A stretch of DNA of 64,000 nucleotides from Microbacterium sp. USTB-Y (GTDB taxonomy: Bacteria > Actinomycetota > Actinomycetes > Actinomycetales > Microbacteriaceae). Position numbers and translations under genes: made by a program. Numbering within the stretch: position 1 is the stretch's first letter; each line of letters begins with the position of its first letter. The stretch spans positions 124,001-188,000 of the forward strand of contig NZ_JAGMTU010000004.1 of assembly GCF_023703415.1 (NCBI RefSeq). Reading direction: 5' to 3'. The notes below the pieces were generated by a model that worked only from the letters and a program-made list of their open reading frames with translations, was not told where the DNA came from and did no database searches. This document shows, piece after piece, positions 16,464-25,424 of the stretch.

Positions 16464-17069
16464 GTGCCGGCACCGCACAAGCACAGCGCACGGCGCGCCG
16501 AGCTGATCTCCGCGACCCGCCGCGTCGCGGGACGCAGCGGGTTGAACGCCACCAATGTGCGCGCCGTTGCCGCCGAGGCCTCGGTGAGCGCCGGCAGCGT
16601 GCTCTACTACTTCCCGAGCTTCGACGACCTCATGTATGCGACCGTCGAGGGCGTGCTCGAGGAGATGTACGAGCATCGCCGCACGATCGCCGAGCAGGAG
16701 CCGGATCCGATCCGGCGGCTCGCGAAGCTCGTCGAGGCCGGCGTTCCCGACGAGATCAGCGACCACCTGCGCATGGCCTACGAGAGCATCCCGCTGCTGC
16801 GGGAGCAGCCGCAGTACCGACCGCTGCATCGCTCGATCGTGGAGCGCCAGGTGGGCCTGTACCGGTCCACGATCGAGATCGGGGCGGCGCTCGGCGTCTT
16901 CCGGCCCGCCGCGGACCTCACGGTGATCGCACGCAACATCGTCGCGCTCGAGGACGCCTACGATCTGTATCCGCTGATCGGGCTCGACCTCGGCGCCCCG
17001 ACCTACCGCGCGAACATCCTGTCCTACGCCTCCCTCGCGCTCGGCTGCGCCTTCGACGCGCAGGAGTGA
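16464..17069 (+). CDS. TetR-family transcriptional regulator
   Basis: A 201-residue regulator: N-terminal helix-turn-helix (residues 10-55; VRAVAAEASVSAGSVLYYF) and a helical ligand-binding domain. GTG 16464 has AGGAAGGGG just upstream. It follows the permease on the same strand and most likely controls the divergent permease/peptidase promoters through the two TGAA(C/T)-N4-GTTCA sites. The inducer may be the transported compound (inference). Confidence 0.9.
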   Translation: MPAPHKHSARRAELISATRRVAGRSGLNATNVRAVAAEASVSAGSVLYYFPSFDDLMYATVEGVLEEMYEHRRTIAEQEPDPIRRLAKLVEAGVPDEISDHLRMAYESIPLLREQPQYRPLHRSIVERQVGLYRSTIEIGAALGVFRPAADLTVIARNIVALEDAYDLYPLIGLDLGAPTYRANILSYASLALGCAFDAQE

Positions 17070-17082
17070 CCCGCACGGACGC

Positions 17083-17120
17083 CGAAGGCCCCGCGACCTT
17101 GGCGGGTCCCGGGGCCTTCG
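17083..17120. terminator. Bidirectional hairpin between tetR and proS
   Basis: A perfect 10-bp outer stem (17083-17092 with 17111-17120) closes a GC-rich inner structure. It sits between the convergent tetR stop (17069) and proS stop (17138). No U-tract. Confidence 0.7.
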
Positions 17121-17137
17121 CGGTGCCGGTGCGTGGG

Positions 17138-18895
17138 TCAGCGCGCGGTGAGCGTCTGCAGTGCGTCGGCGAGGGAGATCGTGTCGCGATCGCCGCTGCG
17201 GCGGTCCCACAGCTCCACCTGGCCCTCGGCGGCACCGCGGCCGACGACGAGAACACGCGGGACGCCCACGAGCTCGGCGTCGCCGAACTTGACCCCGGGC
17301 GAGACCTTGGGGCGGTCGTCGTAGAGCACGTCGAGCCCCGCGGCCTCGAGCTGGGCCGCGGCGTCCGCGGCGACGTCGAAGGCGACCTGGTCGCGACCCG
17401 CGGCCACCACGTGCACGTCGAACGGCGCCACGGAGGCGGGCCAGATGAGCCCCTTCTCGTCGTTGTTGAGCTCGGCGATGATCGCGAGGATGCGCGTCAC
17501 GCCGATGCCGTAGGAGCCCATGGTGACGGTCACGAGCTTGCCGTTCTCGTCGAGCACCTTGAGGCCCAGCGCTTCGGCGTACTTGCGGCCGAGCTGGAAG
17601 ACGTGGCCGATCTCCATGCCCCGGGCGAGATGCACGGGACCGGATCCGTCCGGCGCGGGGTCGCCCTCGCGCACGTTCGCGATCTCCACCACGCCGTCGG
17701 AGGCGAAGTCGCGCCCGGCGACCACGGAGTGGGCGTGCTTCTGATCGATGTTCGCGCCGGTGATCCAGCTCGTGCCCTCGACGACGCGGGGGTCGAGGAG
17801 GTACCGGATCCCGGTCGCGGACTCCTCGCCCAGGATCGCGCCGGTGGGCGACCACGGGCCGATGTAGCCCTTGACCAGCAGCGGGTGCTTCTCGAAGTCA
17901 TCTGCCGTCGCCGGCTCCACTTCGGCCGGAGCGAAGGCCACCTCGGCGCGCTTCTCGTCGACCTCGCGGTCGCCGGGGAGGCCGACCACGACGAGCTCGC
18001 GAGTGCCGTCGAGGTGGGTGAGCGCGAGCACGACGTTCTTCAGCGTGTCCGCCGCGGTGTATTCGCCGTCCAGCGCCGCATTCGCGTGCGCCACCAGGGT
18101 CTCGATGGTGGGAGTGTTCGGCGAATCGAAGATCACCGGGGTGCCGTCGACGTCGAACGGCACGGGAGCGGGGACCGCCGTCGTGTACGCCTCCACGTTG
18201 GCCGCGTAACCGCCCGCGGAGCGCACGAACGTGTCCTCGCCGACGGGAGTCGGGTGCAGGAACTCCTCGCTGCGGGACCCGCCCATCGCGCCGGCGTCGG
18301 CCTGCACGATGACGTATTCGAGTCCGAGGCGCTGGAAGATGCGCTCGTAGGCCTCCCGCTGCGCCTGATAGCTCGCGTCGAGTCCGGCGTCGGACGAGTC
18401 GAAGGAGTAGGCGTCCTTCATCGTGAACTCGCGACCGCGCAGCAGGCCGGCGCGGGGGCGCGCCTCGTCACGGTACTTGTCCTGGATCTGGTAGATCGTC
18501 AGCGGCAGGTCCTTGTACGAGGAGTACAGGTCCTTCACGAGCAGGGTGAACGCCTCCTCGTGCGTCGGCGCGAGCAGATAGTCGCCGCCCTTGCGGTCGT
18601 TCAGGCGGAACAGCAGGTCGCCGTATTCCTCCCAGCGGCCGGTCGCCTCGTATGCCTCGCGGGGCATGAGAGCCGGGAAGTGCACCTCCTGTGCGCCCGC
18701 GGCGGACATCTCCTCGCGGACGATGGTCTCGATCCTCGCCTTCACCCGCAACCCGAGCGGCAGCCAGGCGAAGATGCCTGCGGCCTGCGGTCGGATGTAC
18801 CCGGCGCGGATCAGCAGCTTGTGGCTCGCGACCTCGGCGCCGGCCGGGTCTTCGCGGAGCGTGCGGAGGAAGAAGTTCGAGAGACGAGTCACCAC
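17138..18895 (-). CDS. proS: Prolyl-tRNA synthetase
   Basis: Class II aminoacyl-tRNA synthetase charging tRNA-Pro. The 585-residue protein is the bacterial type with an editing (YbaK-like) insertion: motif 1 around [11 protein letters not shown], motif 2 with [27 protein letters not shown] split over the segment, the insertion near residues 220-380, motif 3 ([15 protein letters not shown]) and the anticodon-binding domain. GTG 18895 is preferred: homology begins right there and TAGACT lies seven bases upstream. GTG codons at 18901 and 18892 are alternatives. In related genomes proS is near rimP-nusA; here about 6 kb of other genes intervene. Confidence 0.96.
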   Translation of the reverse strand: MVTRLSNFFLRTLREDPAGAEVASHKLLIRAGYIRPQAAGIFAWLPLGLRVKARIETIVREEMSAAGAQEVHFPALMPREAYEATGRWEEYGDLLFRLNDRKGGDYLLAPTHEEAFTLLVKDLYSSYKDLPLTIYQIQDKYRDEARPRAGLLRGREFTMKDAYSFDSSDAGLDASYQAQREAYERIFQRLGLEYVIVQADAGAMGGSRSEEFLHPTPVGEDTFVRSAGGYAANVEAYTTAVPAPVPFDVDGTPVIFDSPNTPTIETLVAHANAALDGEYTAADTLKNVVLALTHLDGTRELVVVGLPGDREVDEKRAEVAFAPAEVEPATADDFEKHPLLVKGYIGPWSPTGAILGEESATGIRYLLDPRVVEGTSWITGANIDQKHAHSVVAGRDFASDGVVEIANVREGDPAPDGSGPVHLARGMEIGHVFQLGRKYAEALGLKVLDENGKLVTVTMGSYGIGVTRILAIIAELNNDEKGLIWPASVAPFDVHVVAAGRDQVAFDVAADAAAQLEAAGLDVLYDDRPKVSPGVKFGDAELVGVPRVLVVGRGAAEGQVELWDRRSGDRDTISLADALQTLTAR

Positions 18896-18902
18896 GCCCA
18901 CA

Positions 18903-18908
18903 AGTCTA
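18903..18908 (-). promoter_or_regulatory. Predicted -10 (TAGACT) for leaderless proS
   Basis: TAGACT is followed by seven bases and then GTG at 18895. This spacing decides between three in-frame GTG codons. Confidence 0.5.
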
Positions 18909-18915
18909 GTGACGG

Positions 18916-18956
18916 CGATCGCCCCGCCCGTGCGGGGTGCGCGGGCGGGGCGATCG
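18916..18956 (-). terminator. 15-bp perfect hairpin upstream of proS
   Basis: 18916-18930 pairs perfectly with 18942-18956 around an 11-base loop. It follows the PEP-mutase-like gene (stop 18989) and ends just before the proS -10, insulating the two genes. No U-tract. Confidence 0.75.
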
Positions 18957-18988
18957 GAGGGGACGCGCTGTCGAGCGGCGCGCGCTGG

Positions 18989-19762
18989 TCAGTTCAGGGC
19001 GCGGGTGCTCGCCGGGATGACGCCTCCGGCGTAGATCTCGGCGGCGTTGTCCTGCAGCGCCGTCAGAGCCACGCGCTGCGGCAGCGGCCCGTAGGAGATG
19101 CGGGCGGCGCCCAGCGCCTCGTACTCGGTCGAGGTGAGCGCTCCGGGCAGGCCGATCACGCTGACCTTCCCGTGCCCGATCCCCTCGACGAGCGCGCGGG
19201 TGGTGTCGGCATCGAGGATGCCCGGCACGAAGACCGCGGTCGCGCCGGCGTCGAGGAAGGCCCGGCCGCGCTCGATCGCGTCGGCGAGGGACTCCTCCAC
19301 CGGACGACCGCCGCCGCGGACGAAGGCGTCGGTGCGCGCGTTGAGCACGAACGGCACGCCCTCCGCCTCACCGGCGCGGATCATCGCCTCGACGTTCGCA
19401 GCGGCCTCGGTGAGGGGACGCAGCCGGTCCTCGACGTTGGCGCCGACGACGCCCGCGCCGATCGCGAGGCGCACGGTCTCCCCCGCGTCGCCGTAACCGT
19501 CGTCGAGATCGGCGGTCACGGGGAGCTCGACGGCGGCGGCGATGCGACCGACCATGTCGAGCATGAGCTCGCGCGGGATCGCGCCGTCGGCGTAGCCGTA
19601 GGACGAGGCGATGGAATGGCCGGCCGTGGCGATGGCCGTGGTCTCGGGCAGGGCGGCGATCGCCTGCGCGGACACGACGTCCCATACGTTCACGACGCGG
19701 AGGATCTCGGGTGCCGCGTAGAGCGCGGCGAGGGTGCGGGCCTTGTCAGCGGTGCTGGTCAT
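18989..19762 (-). CDS. Isocitrate lyase / PEP-mutase superfamily enzyme
   Basis: A 257-residue TIM-barrel protein. The metal/substrate motif is TADLDDGYGDA, followed by NVEDRL and NARTDAF; members split or rearrange C-C or C-P bonds of oxaloacetate, 2-methylisocitrate or phosphonopyruvate. The canonical lyase KKCGH motif is absent, so it belongs to the broader carboxyvinyl-carboxyphosphonate mutase-like group, whose function is often unknown. ATG 19762 is chosen because TAGCGT lies seven bases before it; the frame is open further upstream. It is divergent from the RNB ribonuclease. Confidence 0.87.
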   Translation of the reverse strand: MTSTADKARTLAALYAAPEILRVVNVWDVVSAQAIAALPETTAIATAGHSIASSYGYADGAIPRELMLDMVGRIAAAVELPVTADLDDGYGDAGETVRLAIGAGVVGANVEDRLRPLTEAAANVEAMIRAGEAEGVPFVLNARTDAFVRGGGRPVEESLADAIERGRAFLDAGATAVFVPGILDADTTRALVEGIGHGKVSVIGLPGALTSTEYEALGAARISYGPLPQRVALTALQDNAAEIYAGGVIPASTRALN

Positions 19763-19769
19763 GGACACC

Positions 19770-19775
19770 ACGCTA
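19770..19775 (-). promoter_or_regulatory. Predicted -10 (TAGCGT), leaderless PEP-mutase-like gene
   Basis: TAGCGT, seven bases, then ATG 19762. Confidence 0.45.
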
Positions 19776-19803
19776 ACGCCCGTCTCGGCCGCACAGGGCG
19801 GCT

Positions 19804-19809
19804 TAGGCT
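19804..19809 (+). promoter_or_regulatory. Predicted -10 (TAGGCT) for the leaderless RNB gene
   Basis: TAGGCT, six bases (gaaccc), then ATG 19816. No ribosome site is present, supporting leaderless translation. Confidence 0.55.
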
Positions 19810-19815
19810 GAACCC

Positions 19816-21234
19816 ATGCCTCAGCGCCGATCGCACGTCGCCCCCTCCGCCGCGCAGTCGGAACTCGCCACGGCGCTCGCGGCCCTGCGCACCGAGATCG
19901 ACGCGCCGGCCGAGTTCTCGCCCGAGGCGCTTGCGGAGGCCGCCTCTGCGACGGCACCGACGCCCGACCTGGATCTGCGCGACATCGCCTTCGCGACGCT
20001 GGATCCGGCGGGATCCATGGACCTCGACCAGGCGTTCCAGCTGGAGCGGAACGGGTCCGGATACACCGTGCGCTACGCGATCGCCGACGTGCCGTCGTTC
20101 GTCGCGCCCGGCGGCGCCCTCGATCTCGCCGCGCGTGCCCGCGGCGAGACCCTGTACGCGGCGGACGGCACGATCCCGCTGCACCCGCCCGTGCTCAGCG
20201 AAGACCATGCCTCGTTGCTGCCCGACCAGGACCGGCCGGCGCTGGTGTGGACCTTCACCCTGGACGCGGACGGATCCGCCACCGGCACGCGCCTCGAGCG
20301 TGCTCTCATCCGCTCGCGGGCGAAGCTCGACTACGCCTCGGTGCAGTCCGACCTCGACGCCGGACGGGACTCTCCGGCGGCGCTGCTGCCGGAGATCGGG
20401 CGCCTGCGCCTGGAGCAGGAGGCGCATCGGGGAGGCGCGAGCCTGAATCTGCCCGACGAGGAGGTCGTGCGCCACGACGACGGCTCCTACGCGATCGAGC
20501 GCCGCACGCCGCTGCCCGTGGAGGACTGGAACGCGCAGCTCTCGCTCCTGACCGGGATGGCCGCGGCGCAGCTCATGCTCGAGGCTAAGGTCGGGATCCT
20601 GCGCACGATGCCGCAGCCCGAAGACGCCGCCTTCGAGACCTTCCGCCGGCAGACGACGGTGCTCGGCACGCCGTGGACGACGGGCCGCTACGGCGACTAT
20701 CTGCGCGGCCTCGACCGGGACGATCCGCGCACCCTGCCGATCCTGGAGGCGGCTTCCGCCCTCTTCCGCGGCGCCGGGTACGTCGCCTTCGACGGAGCGG
20801 CCCCCGCGGAGACCATGCAGGCGGCCATCGGCGCCCCCTACGCGCATGCCACTGCTCCGCTGCGGCGACTCGTCGACCGGTGGTCGCTGACGATCTCGCT
20901 CGCCGTGAGCCGCGGCGAGGAGATTCCGGGGTGGGTGCGGGAGAGCCTGCCGCTCGTGCCGGATCTCATGAGGGCCTCGGCGCAGCGCTCGTCAACGCTG
21001 AACGCGCGCACCCTCGACCTCGTGGAGGCGGCGCTGCTCGCCTCCCACGTCGGGGAGACGTTCGACGCGGTGGTGATCCGCCGCAACGGCGCACGCGGGA
21101 CGGTGCAGATCGAGGAGCCGCCCGTCACGGCCTCGGTGACGCTGCCCGAGACGGCCGCTGCGGGGTCGACCGTCCGGCTCTCGCTCGGTGCGGTCGATGT
21201 CGCGAAGGGGCAGGTCTCCTTTGCCGTCGTCTGA
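19816..21234 (+). CDS. RNB-domain 3'-5' exoribonuclease (RNase II/R family)
   Basis: A 472-residue hydrolytic exoribonuclease. The RNB active-site cluster appears as LDPAGSMDLDQAF (Asp residues that bind metal), and YAHATAPLRRLVDRW matches the family's conserved YxHxTSPIRRYxD. The N-terminal cold-shock domains and the S1 tail of full RNase R are missing or reduced, as in the short actinobacterial form. It should degrade single-stranded RNA in the cytoplasm. Its end overlaps the predicted TTG start of the esterase gene by 14 bases. Confidence 0.9.
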   Translation: MPQRRSHVAPSAAQSELATALAALRTEIDAPAEFSPEALAEAASATAPTPDLDLRDIAFATLDPAGSMDLDQAFQLERNGSGYTVRYAIADVPSFVAPGGALDLAARARGETLYAADGTIPLHPPVLSEDHASLLPDQDRPALVWTFTLDADGSATGTRLERALIRSRAKLDYASVQSDLDAGRDSPAALLPEIGRLRLEQEAHRGGASLNLPDEEVVRHDDGSYAIERRTPLPVEDWNAQLSLLTGMAAAQLMLEAKVGILRTMPQPEDAAFETFRRQTTVLGTPWTTGRYGDYLRGLDRDDPRTLPILEAASALFRGAGYVAFDGAAPAETMQAAIGAPYAHATAPLRRLVDRWSLTISLAVSRGEEIPGWVRESLPLVPDLMRASAQRSSTLNARTLDLVEAALLASHVGETFDAVVIRRNGARGTVQIEEPPVTASVTLPETAAAGSTVRLSLGAVDVAKGQVSFAVV

Positions 21235-22573
21235 CCGCCCCGCCGACGCCCTCTCCGCGTGGATCCGCGACCGCGCGCGCCCGCTGCGCACGCTCGATCC
21301 GGACGACGTCGACGATTCCGACCTCGAACCGCTGCTCGAGATCGTCGGGGATGCGCGCGTCGTCGCGCTCGGCGAGTCGATGCACCGCGTGCACGAGTTC
21401 TTCGCTCTGCGCGACCGGATGTTCCGCTTCCTGCACCGGCGCGCCGGCTTCACGGCGTTCGTGACGGAGAGCGGGCTCCCGGAAGGGCGTCACGTCGACG
21501 ACTGGATCCGCACAGGTCGCGGCGGCCTTCGGGACGCGCTGCGGGACGGGGTCTCCTACCGCTTCGGCGCCTGTCAGGAGATGCTGGATCAGCTCACCTG
21601 GATGCGCGAGCGCGCCGCGACCGCGCGTTCGATCCCGCGCTGGTACGGCATGGACCTGCCCGACTCCTCGGCGAGCGCGCTGCCCGGCGTGCAGGCCGCG
21701 CTGGAGCTGCTCGACGTCGTCGATGCGCACTATGCGGCGCATGTGCGGGCGACTCTGCTCCCCCGGTTCGGATATCTCCCCGCCGACCGCACCGGGCTGG
21801 CGCAGGCGGCGCCGACGATCCAGGCGTATCTGGCGCTGCCCGCAGCCGAGCGCGCCGCCCTCACCGTCGGCATCGCCGATCTCGCGGCTCGGATCCGCGC
21901 TCGCCGTCGTGAGCAGGTCGCCGCGCTGGGCGGCGGTGCCGAGGCCGAGGCGCGGGTGGACTTCGCGATCCACGCGGCGGAGAGCGCCCGCGCGGCCGAT
22001 GCGTTCCTGCAGGCCATGACCGCCGGCCCCACCCGCACCTGGCCCGCCGCGAACATCCGCGACGCATGGATGGCCGACGCCGTGGAGGGGATCCTGCAGC
22101 GCGAGCCCCGCATCCTCGTCACTGCCGCCAACGGGCACGTTCAGCGCACGGCGTTCTCCGCTCCCCCGTTCGTCCCGGACCCGATGACGACGATGGGCGG
22201 GCACCTCGCCGACCGGCTCGGCGGCGACCTCGTCGTGATCGGCACCCTGTTCGGCGGCGGAGAGCAGTGGCTGCACCGCCCCGCTCCCGCCGACCCACCG
22301 GGCCACTCCCGCCCGTTCGTGTCCGCGCTCGCTCCCCTGGATCCTGCGAGTCTCGACGCCGCCGTCGAGCGCTCCGGGATCGGCGACGCGATCGTGGACC
22401 TGCGAAGTGCGCCGCCGACGGTGTCCGCGGCGCTCGATGCCACGACGGGGTGGCACAACGGCGACGTGGTCCAGCCGGGCCGAGCCCGCGACGCCTTCGA
22501 CGCGGTGGCCTTCGTCCGCTCGGTATCGCCGTGGCAGACCTGGATCGACGAGCGGGGTCTGGATCGGCGGTGA
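21221..22573 (+). CDS. Erythromycin esterase-family protein
   Basis: About 450 residues. The family signature LGESMHRVHEFFALRDRMFR (Glu-x3-His-type active-site region) lies near residue 50, and NIRDAWMADAV and TAANGHVQ appear in the second half. EreA/EreB members open the macrolide lactone ring; others have unknown substrates. TTG 21221 is preferred because GAAGGGG lies about ten bases upstream; GTG 21188 and ATG 21197 in the same frame lack a ribosome site. The start lies inside the end of the RNB gene, implying coupling. Whether it inactivates macrolides cannot be told from sequence. Confidence 0.85.
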   Translation: MPSSDRPADALSAWIRDRARPLRTLDPDDVDDSDLEPLLEIVGDARVVALGESMHRVHEFFALRDRMFRFLHRRAGFTAFVTESGLPEGRHVDDWIRTGRGGLRDALRDGVSYRFGACQEMLDQLTWMRERAATARSIPRWYGMDLPDSSASALPGVQAALELLDVVDAHYAAHVRATLLPRFGYLPADRTGLAQAAPTIQAYLALPAAERAALTVGIADLAARIRARRREQVAALGGGAEAEARVDFAIHAAESARAADAFLQAMTAGPTRTWPAANIRDAWMADAVEGILQREPRILVTAANGHVQRTAFSAPPFVPDPMTTMGGHLADRLGGDLVVIGTLFGGGEQWLHRPAPADPPGHSRPFVSALAPLDPASLDAAVERSGIGDAIVDLRSAPPTVSAALDATTGWHNGDVVQPGRARDAFDAVAFVRSVSPWQTWIDERGLDRR

Positions 22574-22676
22574 GGACGTCTCACCCTGTCGTTCCGCGCG
22601 GAGCGGGGGGCGGAGAGGTTCTGCACAGATTCCGCAGCTCTCGTTCGACCGGCCGGTGCCGCTGCGAGGATCAGGC

Positions 22677-24155
22677 ATGGAGATTTTCACCGAGGTCGAC
22701 GCGCAGGTTCAGAACCTGCGCGCGCTCCTCGGCGATGCGCTCGAATCGGCCGATCTCGTCGCCGTCATCGAGGGGCTCGACGACATGCATGCCGTCGACA
22801 CGATCACCGCGGCGACGGCGCTGATCCACTGCGGCGAGAGGATCCGCGCCGCGGCCACCGGAGTGATCGCGGCACGTTCCGCCCGGGACGCGGGGCAGGC
22901 CGGGCTCGCGCAGTCCCTCGGGCACAGGAATGTCGCCTCCCTCGTGCAGGAGATCACGGGATCGACGAGAGCAGAGGCGAAGCGGCAGGTGCGGATCGGT
23001 GAGTCGCTCCGCGCCTCGGCGACCACGACCGCTTCACCGGGCACGGCGGCGGACGGCGGATCGGCTGACGAGTCGGAGCCGGTCGCGCTCTGGCACGCCG
23101 GACTCGATCGCGCCCTGCTGCAGGGTCGACTCACGACCGCGCAGCACGACGCGATCCGCCAGGGACTCGCCGACCCTCCCCTGTCCGACGAGACGACGGA
23201 ACGGCACGAAGAGAACGACGCGCTCATGCGAGACCTCTGGGAGATCGCCGCCGATCAGCTCATCGCCGCGGCGGCGCACGATACCCCGGAGACGCTGAGC
23301 GCCGCTGCGCGCTCCATCCGCGATCGGCTCGATTCCGAGGGCGCCGCGCGACGCTTCGAAGAACGGTACGCACGGCGCTCCTTCCGCGTCTGGACGACCC
23401 TCGACCGTCACAAGCGCGGTGCGATCGACTTCGACGACGAGGGCTACGCCTGGGCGGCGACGATCATCGCCAACGCCCTGCGCCCGCGCACCGGCGGCCC
23501 TCGGTTCGTCGACGCCGAGGAGAAGGCTCGCGCGAGATCGCTGGCAGATGACCCGCGCACGAACGATCAGCTCACCTACGACCTCCTCCGGGCCGGATCC
23601 CTCGCCGATGCCCCGGCCGTCTTCGGGACGCGGCGCGCCGGCGTCCGCGTCGTCCGGGTCGTGGGCGCCGACGACATCGCGGATCCGATCGCGCACACGG
23701 AGGATCACCTCCACACCTTCCCGGCCGCGGTCGCCGAGCAGCAGTCATGCGATGCCGGATCCGTATCCGTCACCGTCGACTCCCGAGGGAACCCGCTCGA
23801 CGTCGGTCGGGAGCACCGGCTGTTCACCGCGAAGCAACGCGTCGCACTCGCGGTCCGAGACGGCGGATGCCGATGGGTCGGCTGCGACCGCCCCGCGTCC
23901 TTCTGCGAGGCTCACCACATCGACGAATGGGCTCGCGACGACGGGCACACCCACATCGACCGCGGAGTCCTGCTCTGCCGCTTCCATCACATGCAGCTGC
24001 ATCACGGCGGCTGGCGCATCACACGCCACGGCAAGGACGACTTCGTCCTCCATCATCCGCGCGGCCAGACGTCTGCGCTCCCGCCCCGGCCAGCCCTCAA
24101 GTACGCCTGGACGGGGTTCGAACCGCCACCGAAGAGGTTCCGTCCGGTGGCGTGA
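22677..24155 (+). CDS. DUF222 / HNH endonuclease-signature protein
   Basis: A 492-residue protein with an N-terminal helical DUF222 domain and a C-terminal HNH motif: CRWVGCDRPASFCEAHHIDEW followed by LLCRFHHMQLHHGGW, including zinc-type Cys pairs. Such 13E12-like proteins occur in many copies in actinobacterial genomes. They are presumed DNA nucleases, but their biological role is unclear. ATG 22677 follows GAGGATC; the frame is open 270 bases upstream, inside the esterase gene, where no homology is seen. It lies 103 bases after the esterase gene and has no obvious partner. Confidence 0.9.
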   Translation: MEIFTEVDAQVQNLRALLGDALESADLVAVIEGLDDMHAVDTITAATALIHCGERIRAAATGVIAARSARDAGQAGLAQSLGHRNVASLVQEITGSTRAEAKRQVRIGESLRASATTTASPGTAADGGSADESEPVALWHAGLDRALLQGRLTTAQHDAIRQGLADPPLSDETTERHEENDALMRDLWEIAADQLIAAAAHDTPETLSAAARSIRDRLDSEGAARRFEERYARRSFRVWTTLDRHKRGAIDFDDEGYAWAATIIANALRPRTGGPRFVDAEEKARARSLADDPRTNDQLTYDLLRAGSLADAPAVFGTRRAGVRVVRVVGADDIADPIAHTEDHLHTFPAAVAEQQSCDAGSVSVTVDSRGNPLDVGREHRLFTAKQRVALAVRDGGCRWVGCDRPASFCEAHHIDEWARDDGHTHIDRGVLLCRFHHMQLHHGGWRITRHGKDDFVLHHPRGQTSALPPRPALKYAWTGFEPPPKRFRPVA

Positions 24156-24191
24156 GCCCCGGCCGCCCCGCCCCCGATCGGGAGAGGGCGA

Positions 24192-25052
24192 CTACGCCGG
24201 AACCGAAGTCGTCGTCATCACGAGCAGCTGCGGATCCGACAGATCCAGTGACACCCGGATCGAAGCGAACTCCGCGAGCGACGACACGTGCGTGCCGCCG
24301 CACAGGATCGACGCCGTGCCCTCGGGCAGTCCGCACACCCAGCGACGACGGTCCACGATCGTCTCACCGTCGACCTCGATCCGGCTCGACGCTGCGGAGG
24401 CAACCCAGGCCGCGAGCTGCGTGTTGATGCGCTCCTCGCGTTCGGCCAGAGTTGCCGCGAAGCCCTCGGTGTCGAATCCCGCCTTGCGCAGGCTTTTGCC
24501 GAGACGGTATTCGTCCACCGAACCGCCCTCGTCGATGAAGCTCGTCTGGTTCGCACGCCCCTCGAAGTCGGGCGAGCCGAGCGCGTCGGATCCGGGATCC
24601 TTGCGCCAGAGGTCGGCGACCGCGAGATCCAGAGCCAGCGATGCCAGGTGGCAGGCCGTGTGCCCACGGCTCAGCCCCGCGCGACGCTCCGCATCCACCG
24701 TCGCCTCGGCGGAAGCTCCTGCGGCGAGCGCCGAGGGAACGGCCTCGACCCGGTGCCCGACGAGCCAGGTCCAGCCCGCGGCTCCCCGCTTGACCGGGAT
24801 GTCCGAGCCGACCGCGACCACGCCCTCGTCGCTCACCGCCGCCATGACCGCCTCGGACACGGCGACCTCGACGTCGTCCACGCGCAGCGACCCCCGGTCT
24901 CCCGGCTGATCCGGCCAGGTGTGGTCGACGGGATGGAAAGGAGTCCGGTCCAGCACGACGACCGCACCGGTGTCCGACGGATGCACGCCCACGACGCGGG
25001 CGGACTCGACGAGGGATCCCGAAGGGAAGGTGACGACGGTGCTGGACGACAC
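24192..25052 (-). CDS. AlaX-type alanyl-tRNA editing protein / metal-dependent hydrolase
   Basis: A 286-residue protein related to the editing domain of alanyl-tRNA synthetase. The zinc ligands are visible as GHTACHLASLA (H-x3-H) and CGGTHVSS (C-x3-H), and the N-terminal part carries the TPFHPVDHTWPDQPGDRG strand typical of AlaRS-like proteins. It should hydrolyse mischarged Ser-tRNA-Ala or Gly-tRNA-Ala. The start is GTG 25052 behind AGGAG. It is convergent with the HNH gene and lies downstream of ispG and the SnoaL-like gene on the same strand. Confidence 0.88.
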   Translation of the reverse strand: MSSSTVVTFPSGSLVESARVVGVHPSDTGAVVVLDRTPFHPVDHTWPDQPGDRGSLRVDDVEVAVSEAVMAAVSDEGVVAVGSDIPVKRGAAGWTWLVGHRVEAVPSALAAGASAEATVDAERRAGLSRGHTACHLASLALDLAVADLWRKDPGSDALGSPDFEGRANQTSFIDEGGSVDEYRLGKSLRKAGFDTEGFAATLAEREERINTQLAAWVASAASSRIEVDGETIVDRRRWVCGLPEGTASILCGGTHVSSLAEFASIRVSLDLSDPQLLVMTTTSVPA

Positions 25053-25091
25053 GGAGGCTCCTGACAGAGTGACGAGGGAAGGATCCCAACG

Positions 25092-25424
25092 TCAGTGCGA
25101 CGGCGGGATGGTGAAGCTCGCGAGGCGATCGCCGGAGACCACGAAGATCCCGTCCGACTCGCCGGTGAAGACGCTGCTGCGCCAGTCGAAGCGGATCCTG
25201 GTCGTGTCGCCCTCGGTCTCCGCGGTCAGGACCGTCATGCGTGCGCCGGCGCCGATCGCGTCGGATGCGGCCCATGCCCGCACTCCCTCGGGACCCGTCT
25301 TGACGGTGCCCCAGTCGCTGACGAAGCCCTCCGGCGTGAAGGCGGCGACGAACGCCTCGGTGTCGGCCGCGTTGATGGCGTCGACCATGCGCTGCACGGC
25401 AGCGGGAAGCGCGAAGCCGCTCAT
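25092..25424 (-). CDS. Nuclear transport factor 2 / SnoaL-like small protein
   Basis: A 110-residue single-domain protein with the NTF2-like pattern: an N-terminal helix (VQRMVDAINAADTEAFVAAF), then curved strands ending GIFVVSGDRLASFTI. Members are small-molecule-binding proteins or isomerases/hydrolases; the ligand is unknown. Its ATG shares one base with the ispG TGA (TGATG), so it is translationally coupled to ispG. Confidence 0.82.
   Translation of the reverse strand: MSGFALPAAVQRMVDAINAADTEAFVAAFTPEGFVSDWGTVKTGPEGVRAWAASDAIGAGARMTVLTAETEGDTTRIRFDWRSSVFTGESDGIFVVSGDRLASFTIPPSH

Noticed and set aside
14804-16555. Minus-strand open frame of 583 codons rich in Glu/Asp/His
   Set aside because: Antisense to the APC permease, which has a clear promoter, ribosome site and membrane helices.
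17066-20446. Plus-strand open frame of about 1,126 codons
   Set aside because: Antisense to proS and the PEP-mutase-like gene and out of frame with the RNB gene; no recognisable domain.
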